Origin: Dipetalonema caudispina
Lineage: Eukaryota; Nematoda; Chromadorea; Rhabditida; Onchocercidae
Assembly: GCA_013365325.1 (NCBI GenBank)
Contig: JABVXV010000222.1
Coordinates: forward strand, 1-64,000
Direction of reading: 5' to 3'
Length of the DNA stretch: 64,000 nt
Shown: positions 52,201 to 64,000 of the stretch, one piece after another
Layout of the letters: every line of letters starts with the position of its first letter
How positions within the stretch are numbered: position 1 is the first letter of the stretch
Position numbers and translations under genes: made by a program
Notes under the pieces: generated by a model
Seen by the model: only the letters and a program-made list of their open reading frames with translations
Database searches by the model: none
What the model was told of the DNA's origin: nothing

Positions 52201-53959
52201 ATCCTGAGACATTAATACAATACCCTTTAGGGCTATTCCTAGAAAATGAATAAGACATAAACAATTTGCAGAATTTTATAAATTTTCAAAAATTACAATT
52301 GAAATATTTAATCAATAAATAAATAATTCCCATTTAAATTCAAAACAAGACATACTTAATATTTTCTCTAAAATTTTTTAAAGTTTTACACACGTACATG
52401 TATAGTTCTAGTTATTAAACTTAAATTATAAATATAAATGCACCTACTTAAGTTCACGTATACACATACGCATATACGTATAGAATAGCCTTAGTCACGT
52501 AAAGTATTTTCCGCACAATTCAAACATTTTTCATTTAAGATAGAAATGAATTAGAGCTAATAATAATTATTTAATATTTCAGTTGAAGCAAAATTCCAAG
52601 AAAAAAAAAAAAAAGATTTTTGACAATATAACAAATTTTTACTTTTCTTATCAGATAATGAAAAAATTTCAATAAAGTTCCTTTGACAAATCTAGCAAAA
52701 AAAATTTAATGGAAAACTTTTAATTTCGTTAATGAAAATTTTCGTTTAAAATCTATTTTCTTTTTCAATTATGAAAAGAGAAAATTAATGAAAAAATATC
52801 AAATTTTACCTGATTGCCAATTAAGTAATTGCCAAATTAGACATGGCAAATAAAATAAAATGCCTTGTAGGCCCAAAATGAATGGTACCCATTGATAGTA
52901 ACCTAAACAGGATGATTAATTCTGCAACAAAAATATTTGTTTGATAATTTTCAAGCAAAATTTTCAATGAAAAATTTCAAAACTAAACTTTTAATAAATC
53001 TTAATGTCTTAGCTGACAATTTGTATATATTTAAAAGTAAACTTTCAATAAGTCCCTCAAAAAAGTTATGGGAAGGTAAACGATTCCAAAAATTTCGCTG
53101 CACTTTACTTTTTGCTCTGCAACGATGAGAAATATCCATAAAAATGCATTCCGACATTAATATTTATCAAAATTATTCAGCAACAAATAAAATATCATAA
53201 AGGAATGGCGGAAATTATCGCATACAATAATAATGCATTTGGTAACAGTTAGTTATACATTTTATTGAATACCATAGAATTGATAGAATACATTTGAATA
53301 AATATTAGAGGGAAAATTTTATACAAACAAATAAATTAAATCCAATTTTATTCATAAAACGTAGGAATTAATTAAGTTTGTTAATGTATGAATGAATATA
53401 TGAATTCATTTAATTTATTATTTCGAAAAATAAATTATTGATTAAATGTTTTTAGGATAGCATTTTAATAGGCTAAATCAATGGATGTATTGTATTAAAA
53501 GGTATAGTAAAGAATGCACCAACAATTATTAGTTGGGAAAATAGCATTTAAAAATAAAATTAGTGAAAAACTTTTCACAAAGATTGGTTGAAAATTATTT
53601 TACAAAAAAAAAATTTAATTCGATTTATTTATTTCAACTATGATAAAACATCCGGAGAAATTTTATCTATCAAAATAAAATTAATCAATCATCAAATATT
53701 CATCTGATTTATGGTTTATTTATTTATTTTATTCATCAATTATTGGAAATAAATGTTGACAAATCATTTTAAAATTTATATTAAAAAAAAAAAAAAAAGG
53801 AAAGACGAAAAGAAAAAAAATTTTTTCCCTCTCAATCTCTTAACAAAAGGTAAAGAAAAATTTTTCCTTATTTCAATCATTTTTCTTTTACCATTCCATT
53901 GTTTGATAATTGTTTCAGGCAATTTATGTCTCGTACATACGTTTAAAAAAAAAAAAGAG

Positions 53960-53994
<35 letters not shown>

Positions 53995-54972
53995 TGTTAA
54001 AATAATAATTTAACTAAAGAGAATAAACATACCAATTTCACGTTCTTCACGTTCTTGTAAATCACGTGGAATATAATGATTTAATGGTAAAAAGTAGGTA
54101 TTTTGTATGAAGCAATAATTTTCACTATATTGTTCCCAAGCACCTGAAAGAAGGAAAAAAAAAATATGATTATTAAATTTTCTACCAAACAGGAAAAGGA
54201 TAAAAGAGAAAATTTTAAATATTTTAATAAAAAAAAAGAAAAAAAAATTCATTTTCCTTTTTTTTTTTCAGAATATGAAATTGACATGTAATATGCTTGA
54301 ATAATTTTCAATTGATAGGTTATGATGATTGTTAATTTGATTAAAAACTGGATTTTTTAATTTTTTTTCTTTTCGATGTGAGAAAAAAAAAGAAACCAGT
54401 AAATTGAGCTGGAATCCAACATTGAATTGGTTGTCCAACATATCTGAAAAAAAAAAAAAAAAAAAAGAAGTGTTTTGAAATTAACTGAAATATACTGTAG
54501 CAATAAATATAAATTAACAATTTGTAAAAATTTATTAAATATGAAATTCAATACAACTTTTTAAATTTATTTTTTATTGATTTTTTTAACTTAAATTTTT
54601 TCAATAATAATGAACTTTTAGATTATGAAAATTTTCCGATCAAATTATATATCATCAACGAAATTGTTAGATATGGTATAAATGAAGAGAAATAATTGAT
54701 TATGAAAAGATGTAAAACTTAAAATAAATATGTAACAAACAAACTAATGAATTAATTACTAGTTATTTTTTTAATCAATTATAAAATTTCAAGTTTCTTT
54801 TAACAATTAAATATGATTGTAAAATATTTAAAATAAAAACGAACTGTTTAGCGCTAAGTGTTAATGCAAAAATAACAAATAGTAATGGTGTATAGTAATA
54901 GTTGAGACGATCGACGGCATCATCATCAAATTGCGGTTTTAGACCCTTCAAGAATGCATCCAGAAATAACAT
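49213..54972 (-). CDS. Innexin gap-junction channel protein
   Basis: Nine exons join in phase to 409 aa: 54972-54845, 54443-54397, 54143-54033, 52902-52810, 52238-52075, 51698-51523, 51244-51151, 50623-50473, 49478-49213. Innexins form hexameric or octameric channels in the plasma membrane, coupling adjacent cells. Visible family marks: [12 protein letters not shown] before TM1, the Y-Y-Q-W-V-P signature at the start of TM2, two Cys in each extracellular loop (QCW and NYC; TMC and VQC), G-R-E-W-Q-x-S-G-x-F-P-R before the second-loop Cys, and four membrane segments. The cytoplasmic tail has a Pro run. A TTTTTCAG acceptor ends one base before the ATG, which fixes the start. Paralogue identity is open; with a second innexin 8 kb upstream on the same strand, an inx-12/inx-13-type pair is a guess. 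Confidence 0.97.
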
Positions 54973-54982
54973 CCTGAAAAAG
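54973..54982 (-). promoter_or_regulatory. Likely spliced-leader acceptor of the innexin
   Basis: Minus strand reads CTTTTTCAG, then G and the ATG. A one-base leader behind a consensus acceptor is typical of trans-spliced nematode genes. Confidence 0.55.
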
Positions 54983-57260
54983 TTTTAAAAAAAATGAAAG
55001 AAAAAAAATTTTTTTTTGCCGTAGAATATATAAAAACTCTAAAGCTTTATGTGATGCAAATTTTTTTTTTTTTTTTTTTTCTTAGTAATAAGAGAGAAAT
55101 AATAGAATAGTATATGATAAGATAGAAATACATAAATACTTCTTCAAAAAAAGAAAAAATAAAAATGCATATAATTACTAATTATGTATAGATAAGTGAG
55201 AATAATAAATGGAAAGGTTCAAAAAAAAAAAAAAAAAAAAAAAGTGAAATTTAGATAAATTTATGAAAAGAAAAAAAAAATGTAAAAATACTAATGCTAT
55301 ATTGAATATTTCCTTTTTATTATCCCCTTAATTTCTTATTTTTATTTTTCTATCATTTCTTTCGACACGATGTGCATTTGACATTGAATGGTGCTAATGT
55401 CATTTATGCGCAATATTTCATGATATTTTTTGGAATCACAAAAAAAAAAAAAAAAGAAGAAATAGAAAAAGAAAAAAGAAAACTGAAAATTACAGATATG
55501 TTATATGTTTAGGAATTCAAATAATCTCAACTAATGTATTGTTCATTTCAAATTTTTACAAAAATTTCAAAGCAAAAAAGAAAAAAGAATGAATACTAAA
55601 AAGTTCTTTGACCCTATGAAAATATATGGGAGGAATAACATCGCAAACAAAGCAATTAAAAGGAAAGAATTTCAAAAAAAAAAAAAAAAAAAGAAAAAAA
55701 ATTCATCCAAATGATAAAAAAGACAAGAAATAGACTAATTTGCATTATCTAATTAATGTTAGAGAAAATTCGACTTTAATTAAATTTCCTACATTTGAAT
55801 TAGATAATGAAAAAATAAAATAGGCAATAAAGTAGTAGTATTCTCGACTAATGGCAATGGTATAAGCATATGATAGGCAGATGAAAAAAATTTTTTTTTT
55901 TTTTTTTTTAGGATATTTAAGATAATAATTAAAGGTAGAATGGGTAAAAAAAATACGACAAGCAATTTGCATTTTTTATTTTCTGAATTTTCTGCAGTAG
56001 TATATAAGATAATATAATTCCAAATTAATTTTTGAAGTGGTAAATTTTCTAATATTTACGAGGTAAGTGTCGTAGGCTAAATTACCTCCAGTTATGGGTA
56101 AATATTTTTTTTTGATAATCATAACAATACTGATATTCGGTAAGAGGCGAAATATATAATAAAGTAAGAAAAAATGAAATTGATGAGGGAAATTTTTGCG
56201 ATGCATTTGAAATTTGAAATGAAATTTTTGAAGTTTTTACATTTTAAATCAAAAAATATGTCTAATTAATGAAACTATGGCTTGTTTATTTTCAACTATA
56301 AGCGGTATATCAGCCATTTGATTCAAAAAGTTATTTTAGCATAATTTTCCAGAAAAAAAAACCGAAAAAACTGTTGAAAAGTATTTAATGAAAAACATAG
56401 TTAGAAATGAAAAATTTAACTGCCGATTATAGGAAACCTTTTAAGAATGAATTTACTTCTTTTTTTTGAAATTAATTTTGCTTTTCAAATAATGCTATTT
56501 ATGAGAGGATAATGGTAAGTACACATTAAAGAATATTTTTGAAGTAGAAAAATTAGATAAGTGAAAATGGAAATTACACTTTGTACAGGGAAATTTTGAT
56601 GATAATTCAACGTGTAGAATTATATATTTTGGTAAAAAATTACGTGAACAATTTGATGATAGTAGCAAGTCATTTACGTGAAATTATAATTATGATGTAA
56701 GCAAAAATAGTTCCATGTTAAATATGTATTATTTCAAAAGCAGCTTTATAATATCAAAGTAATCAAATCAACATATCATGATCAACGTGATAAAAGGATG
56801 AATGAGTGATATATGATAAATTGATTCAACCGATAAAACACAACATTTGTCAATGACTTTTGAATGAGCATTTTAACAAAAATATTGCAAATTGCATCAT
56901 TTAAAAAAAAAAAAAAACAGAAAAACAGTAAGGAAAATTATATTTTTTTATTTTCATATTTTCCATTTCATTTTTTCTTTTCTTTTTAAAAAGTTTCATA
57001 TATGTACGATCATAGTGTTGATAAAAATGATGAATCACTCACTTTTTTTTTTTCATATTTTTAAGAACTCATAATTCACTCTCTCATAGCAACTAGTTAT
57101 TTATCAAGCATAAAGTAAAAGTACAACCAATTTGATTATTATTTTAAAATCAAGATTTCAAAAACTTTTTCATTATTTGCCTTTTTTTTTCTTTCATCTT
57201 TTCACATCTCTCATTTTTTCTTTTTTCTCGCTCTCATTCCCTTCATCCCTTTCCCTCTAT

Positions 57261-57284
57261 CTCTCCCTCTCTCTCTCTCTCTCT
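57261..57284. repeat. (CT)n tract
   Basis: CTCTCT run inside a longer pyrimidine-rich stretch. Confidence 0.85.
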
Positions 57285-60200
57285 TTAAAACTAAAGGAGA
57301 AAAAAAAAAAGGAAAAATGAAATAAATTTCAAATAAATCTTTCCCCTCATATCTTTGTGGAATAAAATAAATTTAGATCAAAATCTTTTCAATCATTAAG
57401 TGGAAAATACTAGTAAGTGATGGAATTCAAATATAATTCAAAATTCATTTCTTTTGCTTTGTCATCGCTTCGAAAAGATTTCCTTCCATTTAAATGAATT
57501 TTCAATTTCTACCCAATTCAAGGTCATAAAATCAGCAACAAATCTTACGAAAAAGATTTCATTTCCAAACTTTACATCTTTCTATCATTTTTTCTCCTTA
57601 TTACTGGCCTTAACTATCCATCCTTTACATTCCACATTATCATTGAATCGAGGTTAATCGAAATCCATCTATTAAGAGAATTTACTGTTAAGCAAATATT
57701 TCTTGATTGAATCATCTAAAAGGAATGAGTGAATCTTTTTGGAAACTACAATCGATGATATGGATGACCTTCCGATACATTATGAGAATCAATGGATAAA
57801 TTTTATTTTGGCTGGTAATTAAGAGTGTAATAGAAAAATTACGAGTTACATTACGAGGAAGATCAATCTTGCCTTATAGCTTTTATTGATTTAAATTATA
57901 TTTAAATTATTTATAAGGATTTAAAATTTACTAAGTTGAACTGGAAACATTATTGAATAAATGGACAATGTCTATCAAAATTTGACCAATTGCTAGTAAT
58001 TTCTTAGATAAATGGTAATATAATTTGCAGATACTAGGCATAAATTTTCAATACAGTATTTTCTACTATATAAGTATTTATGCAGTTTTGGCCTAGACTT
58101 CTTAAGCTTACAACTAGGCTGCTTTTTATATTTACAGCAAAGACAACTAATAAAATAATATTTATACAAATATTAAGTAACATATATTTCAGATCATTTG
58201 CTTGACATCTCAAATATTGAAATTAAATTATTTAATTAATATGCGAAATTTTATGGTCCTTAACTGATTAAATGATTTGAAATATCTGGTTAATATTAGA
58301 TAAATATCCAAAAGATTAAAGTTAGATCAATTAAATAGTACTTAAAATATTTATCCAAAAATACTGTAGCATGAATTTAGCAGTTAGCAATTTATAAACA
58401 AATAAAAACGATAACGCTGAACGGATGAAATAAATCTTTTCTCTTTTTATTTTAAATTTGAATTTCTGAGGATGAAAAAACAAGGAAGAAATGTATGATA
58501 ATTTAGCTATGATACGATATTCTAAAATTAAAAAAGAGAAAAAGAGCAAAAGTAACAATTGCAAATTTCAACAAATCAATACTACTGCAATCGATCTATA
58601 CACATTCTGCAACATAAATCATTTCATGAAAACATTTGCAAACTGGTCGAAGGCATGCATACAAATTATCAGAAATATATTTATCGAATGATTTTTCTTC
58701 GTTCCAAACTTTTCAATTATTAAATGATTAATGTCGTAGATGGATCGATAAATTTGCTTAATTAATGAGATAAAAAAAAAACAGTCCTACACATGTATAA
58801 GTATTAGTTATAATATTTATTAGACAAATTTAATTTGATAATTTTTGTCAGACAAGTTTGATTTATTTTACCATTTATTAAAAAGTATATGGAAGAGAAA
58901 ATTGGGAATAAATTTGATTTGATTCGAAATGATGGTAAATGTTATAAGTGATTACAACTGCAATTATCATAAGTTACATGATTAATAATAATTTTAAAAT
59001 TGATGTGATAATTATTGATATGTGAATTTGCAATTATTCATAAGTGGAATAAATATTTGGGATGATGTATTTAAAACTTGTTACTTTGATTTATTAAACT
59101 AATTAATAGTCACGATGATAGTTGACTATAATTACAATTATCATAAGCTATGTGATAATGACAACATAACAATTGTAGAAACTTTTACTATAATTAGCAA
59201 AAAAAAATATGTAAATTTCCTCCTTCTTTTTACAGCAACAATAAAATTACAACCTTTTTAAAATTTTATTTTTTAAAAAATTTATTTGCCATTATTGTTA
59301 TAGATAGAAAATATGACTATTATTAAAATAAATATTTGAATTGATAAATTGAATGAATGAATAAATGATATAATTGAATAAATAATCAAATATTACAACA
59401 AGCATTCTTCCTCCACAATCTCACCTAATAGACATTTATGGTATATATTTACAAAAATGTAATAACGATTGATTATAATAATGTGATTGTTGAAGGACTT
59501 TTTCACTGATACATTCATTTCCTTTCCCGAAAATCTTTGTTTAAGAAATCGGAAATAATTTTTTTTTGTAAAAATTTGATCAATTTTTTTTTTTTTTTTT
59601 GAAAGAAAAATTTGTAAGGAATAAAAAAGTAATGGTTTGAAAGAGTTATATTTAAAAAAAAAAAAAAAAAGAAATTAAAAAAGACAGAATGACGAATAAA
59701 ATGAATCTGAACCATTTACCAAATCTTCATTGACTTTGTATTAAAATTTTAAAATTACAAAAATTGCCAAATTTGAATTTATAAGTCATCGATTAATTTT
59801 TTAAATGGTTAAGACAGAGAGAGAGAGGGAGAAAAGGGAAAAGAATTCCCTTTTAAATTTAAAAACTTGAAAATGCTTAAATTAACTTCAAAAACTTCGA
59901 TATATTTACGCTTAACATAGATAAAATCTTTGTTGAAATGAGCTATTAATGGTAATAAATCAAATTAATGCATCAAAAATCAACAAATATCCAATGTCTG
60001 GTTTCAAATAAAAGAGGAAGAAAAGAAAATGCAACTGATATTTAAATGAGATATGAATTCATTGATATAATCTAAATTAAGTTTTAGAATTACCTATTGT
60101 TATAATGATTATAGTTAACAGTAAATGGACACTGATCTGATTGATTACTAATGGATATTAGTTTGAGATAATCGATCATGAATCCAAAGAAAGGATTTGC

Positions 60201-60972
60201 TAATGAAAATTACAATTTGATGAGTTGAAATTTTTTTCCAAATTTACCTTCACATCTTTTTCATATTTTACCATTTCTAATTGTAATCCATTTTTGTTGT
60301 TTTACTTCGATATGATAAGAATACTGATAATAATGATAAAGGCATAAATGTTTTAAGATATCTTTGCGAATGAATAGAAATACGATATTTTACATTTCAA
60401 AATTAAGTTTACAATTTTCATTTCCTTCCATTTCCACTTCTTATCATTTTATTCACAAATACATCCTAAAATAAGCAACCATGATGAAAAAGATAGATAA
60501 CTGGAAGGAAGAAATCATTCTAATACTTTAGAAATAAAATTCTCACTTAATTATTCAATTAAGAAAATTATTTATGGTAAACAAATTGTTTTATATGAAC
60601 AAGTTTGCTGCTGCTACAAGAAGAAAATTTAATTATTTCAATCTCTTCTAAATGTTCATTAAAGAGAATTTTCTTTCAATTACGACATAACGGTAATCTT
60701 TACTATTTCTATTCTATTCGCTAGTATTTGTTAATTCTATATAATGTAATTAATGCATTGTTTAAATACTAAAATGATGAAAAAATTTTTCTAACTGAAT
60801 TTTTAATTTTGAAATGATTTCAGCAATGAAATGGCTATATTATATGAATTAAATTTTATATGAGTTTAAATAATAGAATATTTAGTTTACAACGAAAGAA
60901 AAAAAGAAAAATAAAAGAGCATTTAATCGACAGGAAAAAAAAAAAAAACTAAAAAAAAAGAGGAAAATGATC

Positions 60973-61125
60973 ATTACCAATCATTTCGTAATCAAAGAAT
61001 GATTATTAAAGAATAAAAAAATAATTACCAATCATTCCGTAATCAAAGAATGATTATTAAAGAATAAAAAAGTAATTACCAATCATTCCGTAATCAAAGA
61101 ATGATTATTAAAGAATAAAAAAATA
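60973..61125. repeat. 51-bp tandem repeat, three copies, each with a hairpin
   Basis: Copies at 60973-61023, 61024-61074 and 61075-61125 differ at only a few bases. Each contains AATCATT and AATGATT arms 12 bp apart, able to form a 7-bp stem. Confidence 0.97.
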
Positions 61126-63071
61126 ATGTGAAGAGAAGAGATGTGAGCCAGTCAAAATTTCTCACTTTAAAATGAAATTTACATTTTAGAAATTTAATGA
61201 TGCTTAAAATATTGATGCCTTTCCCATGAAATATGTACAACTTCGATGCAATTTCACTATGAGATGGGAAAATTTGCTTACCATTTGATGGATATTTAAA
61301 ATGTAGCAAAATATATTTTTGAAAATTCTAAATATGACGAAATATTTAAATTCATTTATTTACTCTTCACATGAATGAAAATGAATGTAAAAACATGAAT
61401 GAGTAAAGGAATGATTAGAAGAATGTATATAATTGAGTAAATGGGTAAATGAATATAAATATACAAATGATTAAATAAATATAATATCTAAGTGGAGATA
61501 CGTAGTGAACTTATAATATGAATTACATTTTCGTTTGTTATATATTTATATTACAAAAAAAAAAAAAAAAGAAAAAAAAAACTAAAAATTAGCATTTTCA
61601 TATTATAAAAAATATTATGTATTAAATTAATATAACAAAAAAATAATAATACATTTTAAATTTAATTGTAAAAAAATTCAGATAAAGTTATCGTACAAAT
61701 AATATGAGCAGTATTTATATAAAAAAGTGCTAAAATTACAAAAATTGAATAAATCTATTTTTTTAAAAGTTTTCTCATCATCCCATTATTTTTATTACTC
61801 ATCTCGAAAACGTTACATTTTGTTAAAAGCTTTTTTTTTTCTTATGAAGCAATACGCTTTTACTGCTTTTTTTTCCTCCTATGAAATATTTACAGTTTCC
61901 TTCTTTTTTTTTTTTTTTTTTGAAAAATAAAATTTTAAAAATCAAAAATGATTATTATCGATGAATAATAAGTATGAGCAGGAATAAAATATTATTTGAG
62001 ATAATATTTACTATTGAAATTTGTCAAGTATCTCAAACAAATGAATGAATGCAATTCAAATGAAAAAGATTGATTTCTATAGGATTGTATCGAAAAAATT
62101 TATTTCAACTGAAAGAATCCTTAAATGAAAATTGAATAAAGCAAAATATATGCAAATATTACACTTACAGGATTGCAATATATTACTTTTTTTTTGCCCA
62201 AAAATTTTTCTCTATTATTGATTGAAAAAGTTGAGTGAAATTTTTAAATAATATACTAAATTAAAAATCATAATAACAAAGGGAAAGGGAAAGAGATGAA
62301 AGAGAAAGAAAATGCGAAAGAAAGGTATTTTTCGTGTATTCCGATAACAACACGTTATTTGTATTGGAAAAAATGATAAATAAATGATTAGGATGATAAT
62401 TTTTTATCTGTAATTTATCAATGAGACAATAAACATTTAACAGAGCAACAAAGTTGTACACAATTTGATCAAAAATTACAAAATTAAATTATAGAAATAA
62501 AGAAATAAATTTGTTGCGAAATTTTGAAATATAATACAAATAACAAAATAGTAAAGCACATTGATATTTCACAGGTTCATTTAGAAAACGAAAATTTAAT
62601 TTTATAAATTAATTAAATTTGTACTTCTTTATTATTGATTCTTGTATTTTTACAATTCATTTTTAGGTAAATTAATTTGTAACGATTTTGAGTTAATTAA
62701 TGCTTTATTCATATTCTCAATTATATTCTGCTAACTAACAAAGTTTTAATGAGTGAAAATTCCTATTCCAATCACTTATTCTCCTATACATATGAATGCA
62801 AACATATACATATAATATAATCTGACATTTAATAATCAAAGTAATCAATAACATTTGAATCTATAACAAGTGATGTAGTTTCCCGAAAATTAAATATTCT
62901 TTCTTTCATCGATATTTCTTCCTTAATTCCTGCATATTTTTGAATTGCTAAAGTTTAATTGATTCTACCATTCCTATCCGAGAAAACATTGGAATAAAAT
63001 GGGCACAAATACAGTATGTGCTCTATTTAAATCCGTGATAGCACGGGAAATACATCATTTATATGATGATG

Positions 63072-64000
63072 CTATAATCCGCTTTCATGCGCTGCAATTT
63101 TCTCTTTTCCGGATAACAATGGTTCTGTATACGGTGGTGGATCAATACGATTTGCAATAAAACGTCGCCAAAGTGTCCCAATCAATTCACAGGTAACAAT
63201 ATCACCTGAATTAACTTTTACTAATTGTAACAGGAATACACCATCCGGACGAAGTTTTTCAACAACAAATTCATCAATTAAAGCACGACGACGTGTTGTA
63301 CGAGCAACTGCTGGATCAATCTAAAAATTAGAAATAATTAAATTTTAACTTAAACATGATATTATAAATTTTTAAAATGAAAAAGAAAAAAAAAACTTTT
63401 CAGATTATTTTGGAGAGAAAAAAAAAGGAATACATGAAATGTAATGAAAAAATTGTAAAAGTTATGAGAAAATTTCAAATGTTCAATTTCTCCAATAATA
63501 AAATTAAAATTTAAAAAGAAAAAACAAAACCTTTTCAAGATAGATACCAACCATTTCACGACCATTACCATTCATCAAGCTTGCAAATGACCATTGTAAA
63601 AGGCTTATAATACTGAAAAGAAAAGGGAAAAATTGAAATTTTGATGAAAATAATTTTTATTTTCAAAATAATATATTTTCTTCCACATTCTTTCCCATTC
63701 TTACCTAATTAGCATAAACTTTTGAAGAATTAACCAATAAAATGAGGTAAAACTTGATCAGTAAAATTTAATTTAACATGATTTTTTTAAACTAAAAAAT
63801 ACCTGTTACAAATGAAAAAGAATTACATTACTTTTTCTAATAGCAAAAATTTATCCTAAGATAAATTTCCTCCAATATAATTATTAATTTAAATTAATAA
63901 GAAAATGATAAAATTAGTTGATATTTAATTAGCGAAAAAAAAATATATATATAATTATAACTAACTTGATAGTAGAAATGATAAGTAACCAAAACCATAA
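63072..64000 (-). CDS. Innexin, C-terminal part (runs off the window)
   Basis: Three exons are visible: 64000-63966 (continues beyond the edge), 63612-63531 and 63320-63072, ending in TAG. They join in phase. The first encodes a Trp/Leu/Ile-rich fourth membrane segment (L-W-F-W-L-L-I-I-S). The others encode the cytoplasmic tail with L-R-P-D-G-V-F-L-L and a later G-D-I-V-x-C-E-L, the standard innexin C-terminal motif that matches L-R-K-D-G-I-F-I-L and N-A-G-D in the complete innexin nearby. It lies on the same strand as that gene with 8 kb between, consistent with an old local duplication. The two tails differ strongly in their last 40 residues. Which innexin it is cannot be told from this part. 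Confidence 0.93.

Larger units (their letters stand above)
54983..63071. other. 8-kb gene-poor region between two innexins
   Basis: Very AT-rich. It holds poly-A and poly-T runs, a CT tract at 57261-57284 and a 51-bp triple repeat at 60973-61125. I found no exon with convincing splice sites or protein similarity on either strand. It may hold the promoter of the complete innexin and the 3' UTR of the partial one. Confidence 0.55.

Noticed and set aside
57724..57798. 24-codon plus-strand frame rich in Met, Trp and Arg
   Set aside because: Short, isolated, no splice context; the opposite strand is equally open.

Overview
The window looks like nuclear DNA of a nematode. It is roughly three-quarters A+T, full of homopolymer and AAT, GATA and GA tracts. 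Its genes are split by many introns, and the first exons of several genes sit a few bases behind TTTCAG-type acceptors, as expected for spliced-leader trans-splicing. The gene content is animal and nematode-like: an EMX-class homeobox gene, RME-8/DNAJC13, a short SLD-2-like replication protein and two innexins. A spirurid or filarial-type worm is my guess from composition and intron style. It is inference, not proof.

Layout. 1-312: apparent Asn-rich 3' end of a plus-strand gene. 1139-7446 (+): four-exon ceh-2/EMX homeobox gene, 361 aa. 7447-14942: mostly non-coding and repeat-rich, but with a phase-matched pair of Cys/Trp-rich minus-strand exons at 11222-11549 and weaker exon-like segments. 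14943-20299 (-): nine-exon gene for a secreted, Cys-rich, possibly saposin-like protein of 385 aa. 22148-42344 (-): complete rme-8, 48 coding exons joined with no phase conflict into a 2243-aa protein. 43916-46926 (+): eight-exon sld-2-like gene, 313 aa, divergent from rme-8. 49213-54972 (-): complete nine-exon innexin, 409 aa. 54977-63071: about 8 kb in which I find no gene. 63072-64000 (-): 3' end of a second innexin that runs off the window.

All exon models were built by reading splice sites and phase by eye; phases agree across every junction listed. The genes do not form an obvious pathway. They cover neural/epidermal patterning (ceh-2), endosomal recycling (rme-8), replication initiation (sld-2) and gap junctions (innexins). 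In C. elegans, ceh-2, rme-8 and the neighbouring pair inx-12/inx-13 are, from memory, all on chromosome I, so the grouping may reflect old linkage.

The most interesting points are: repeated CDK-site exons in sld-2, with a fresh 90-bp tandem repeat in the intron between them; the unfamiliar Cys-rich secreted gene; the cryptic Cys/Trp exon pair; a GC-AG intron in rme-8; and a tRNA-like patch inside an rme-8 intron.
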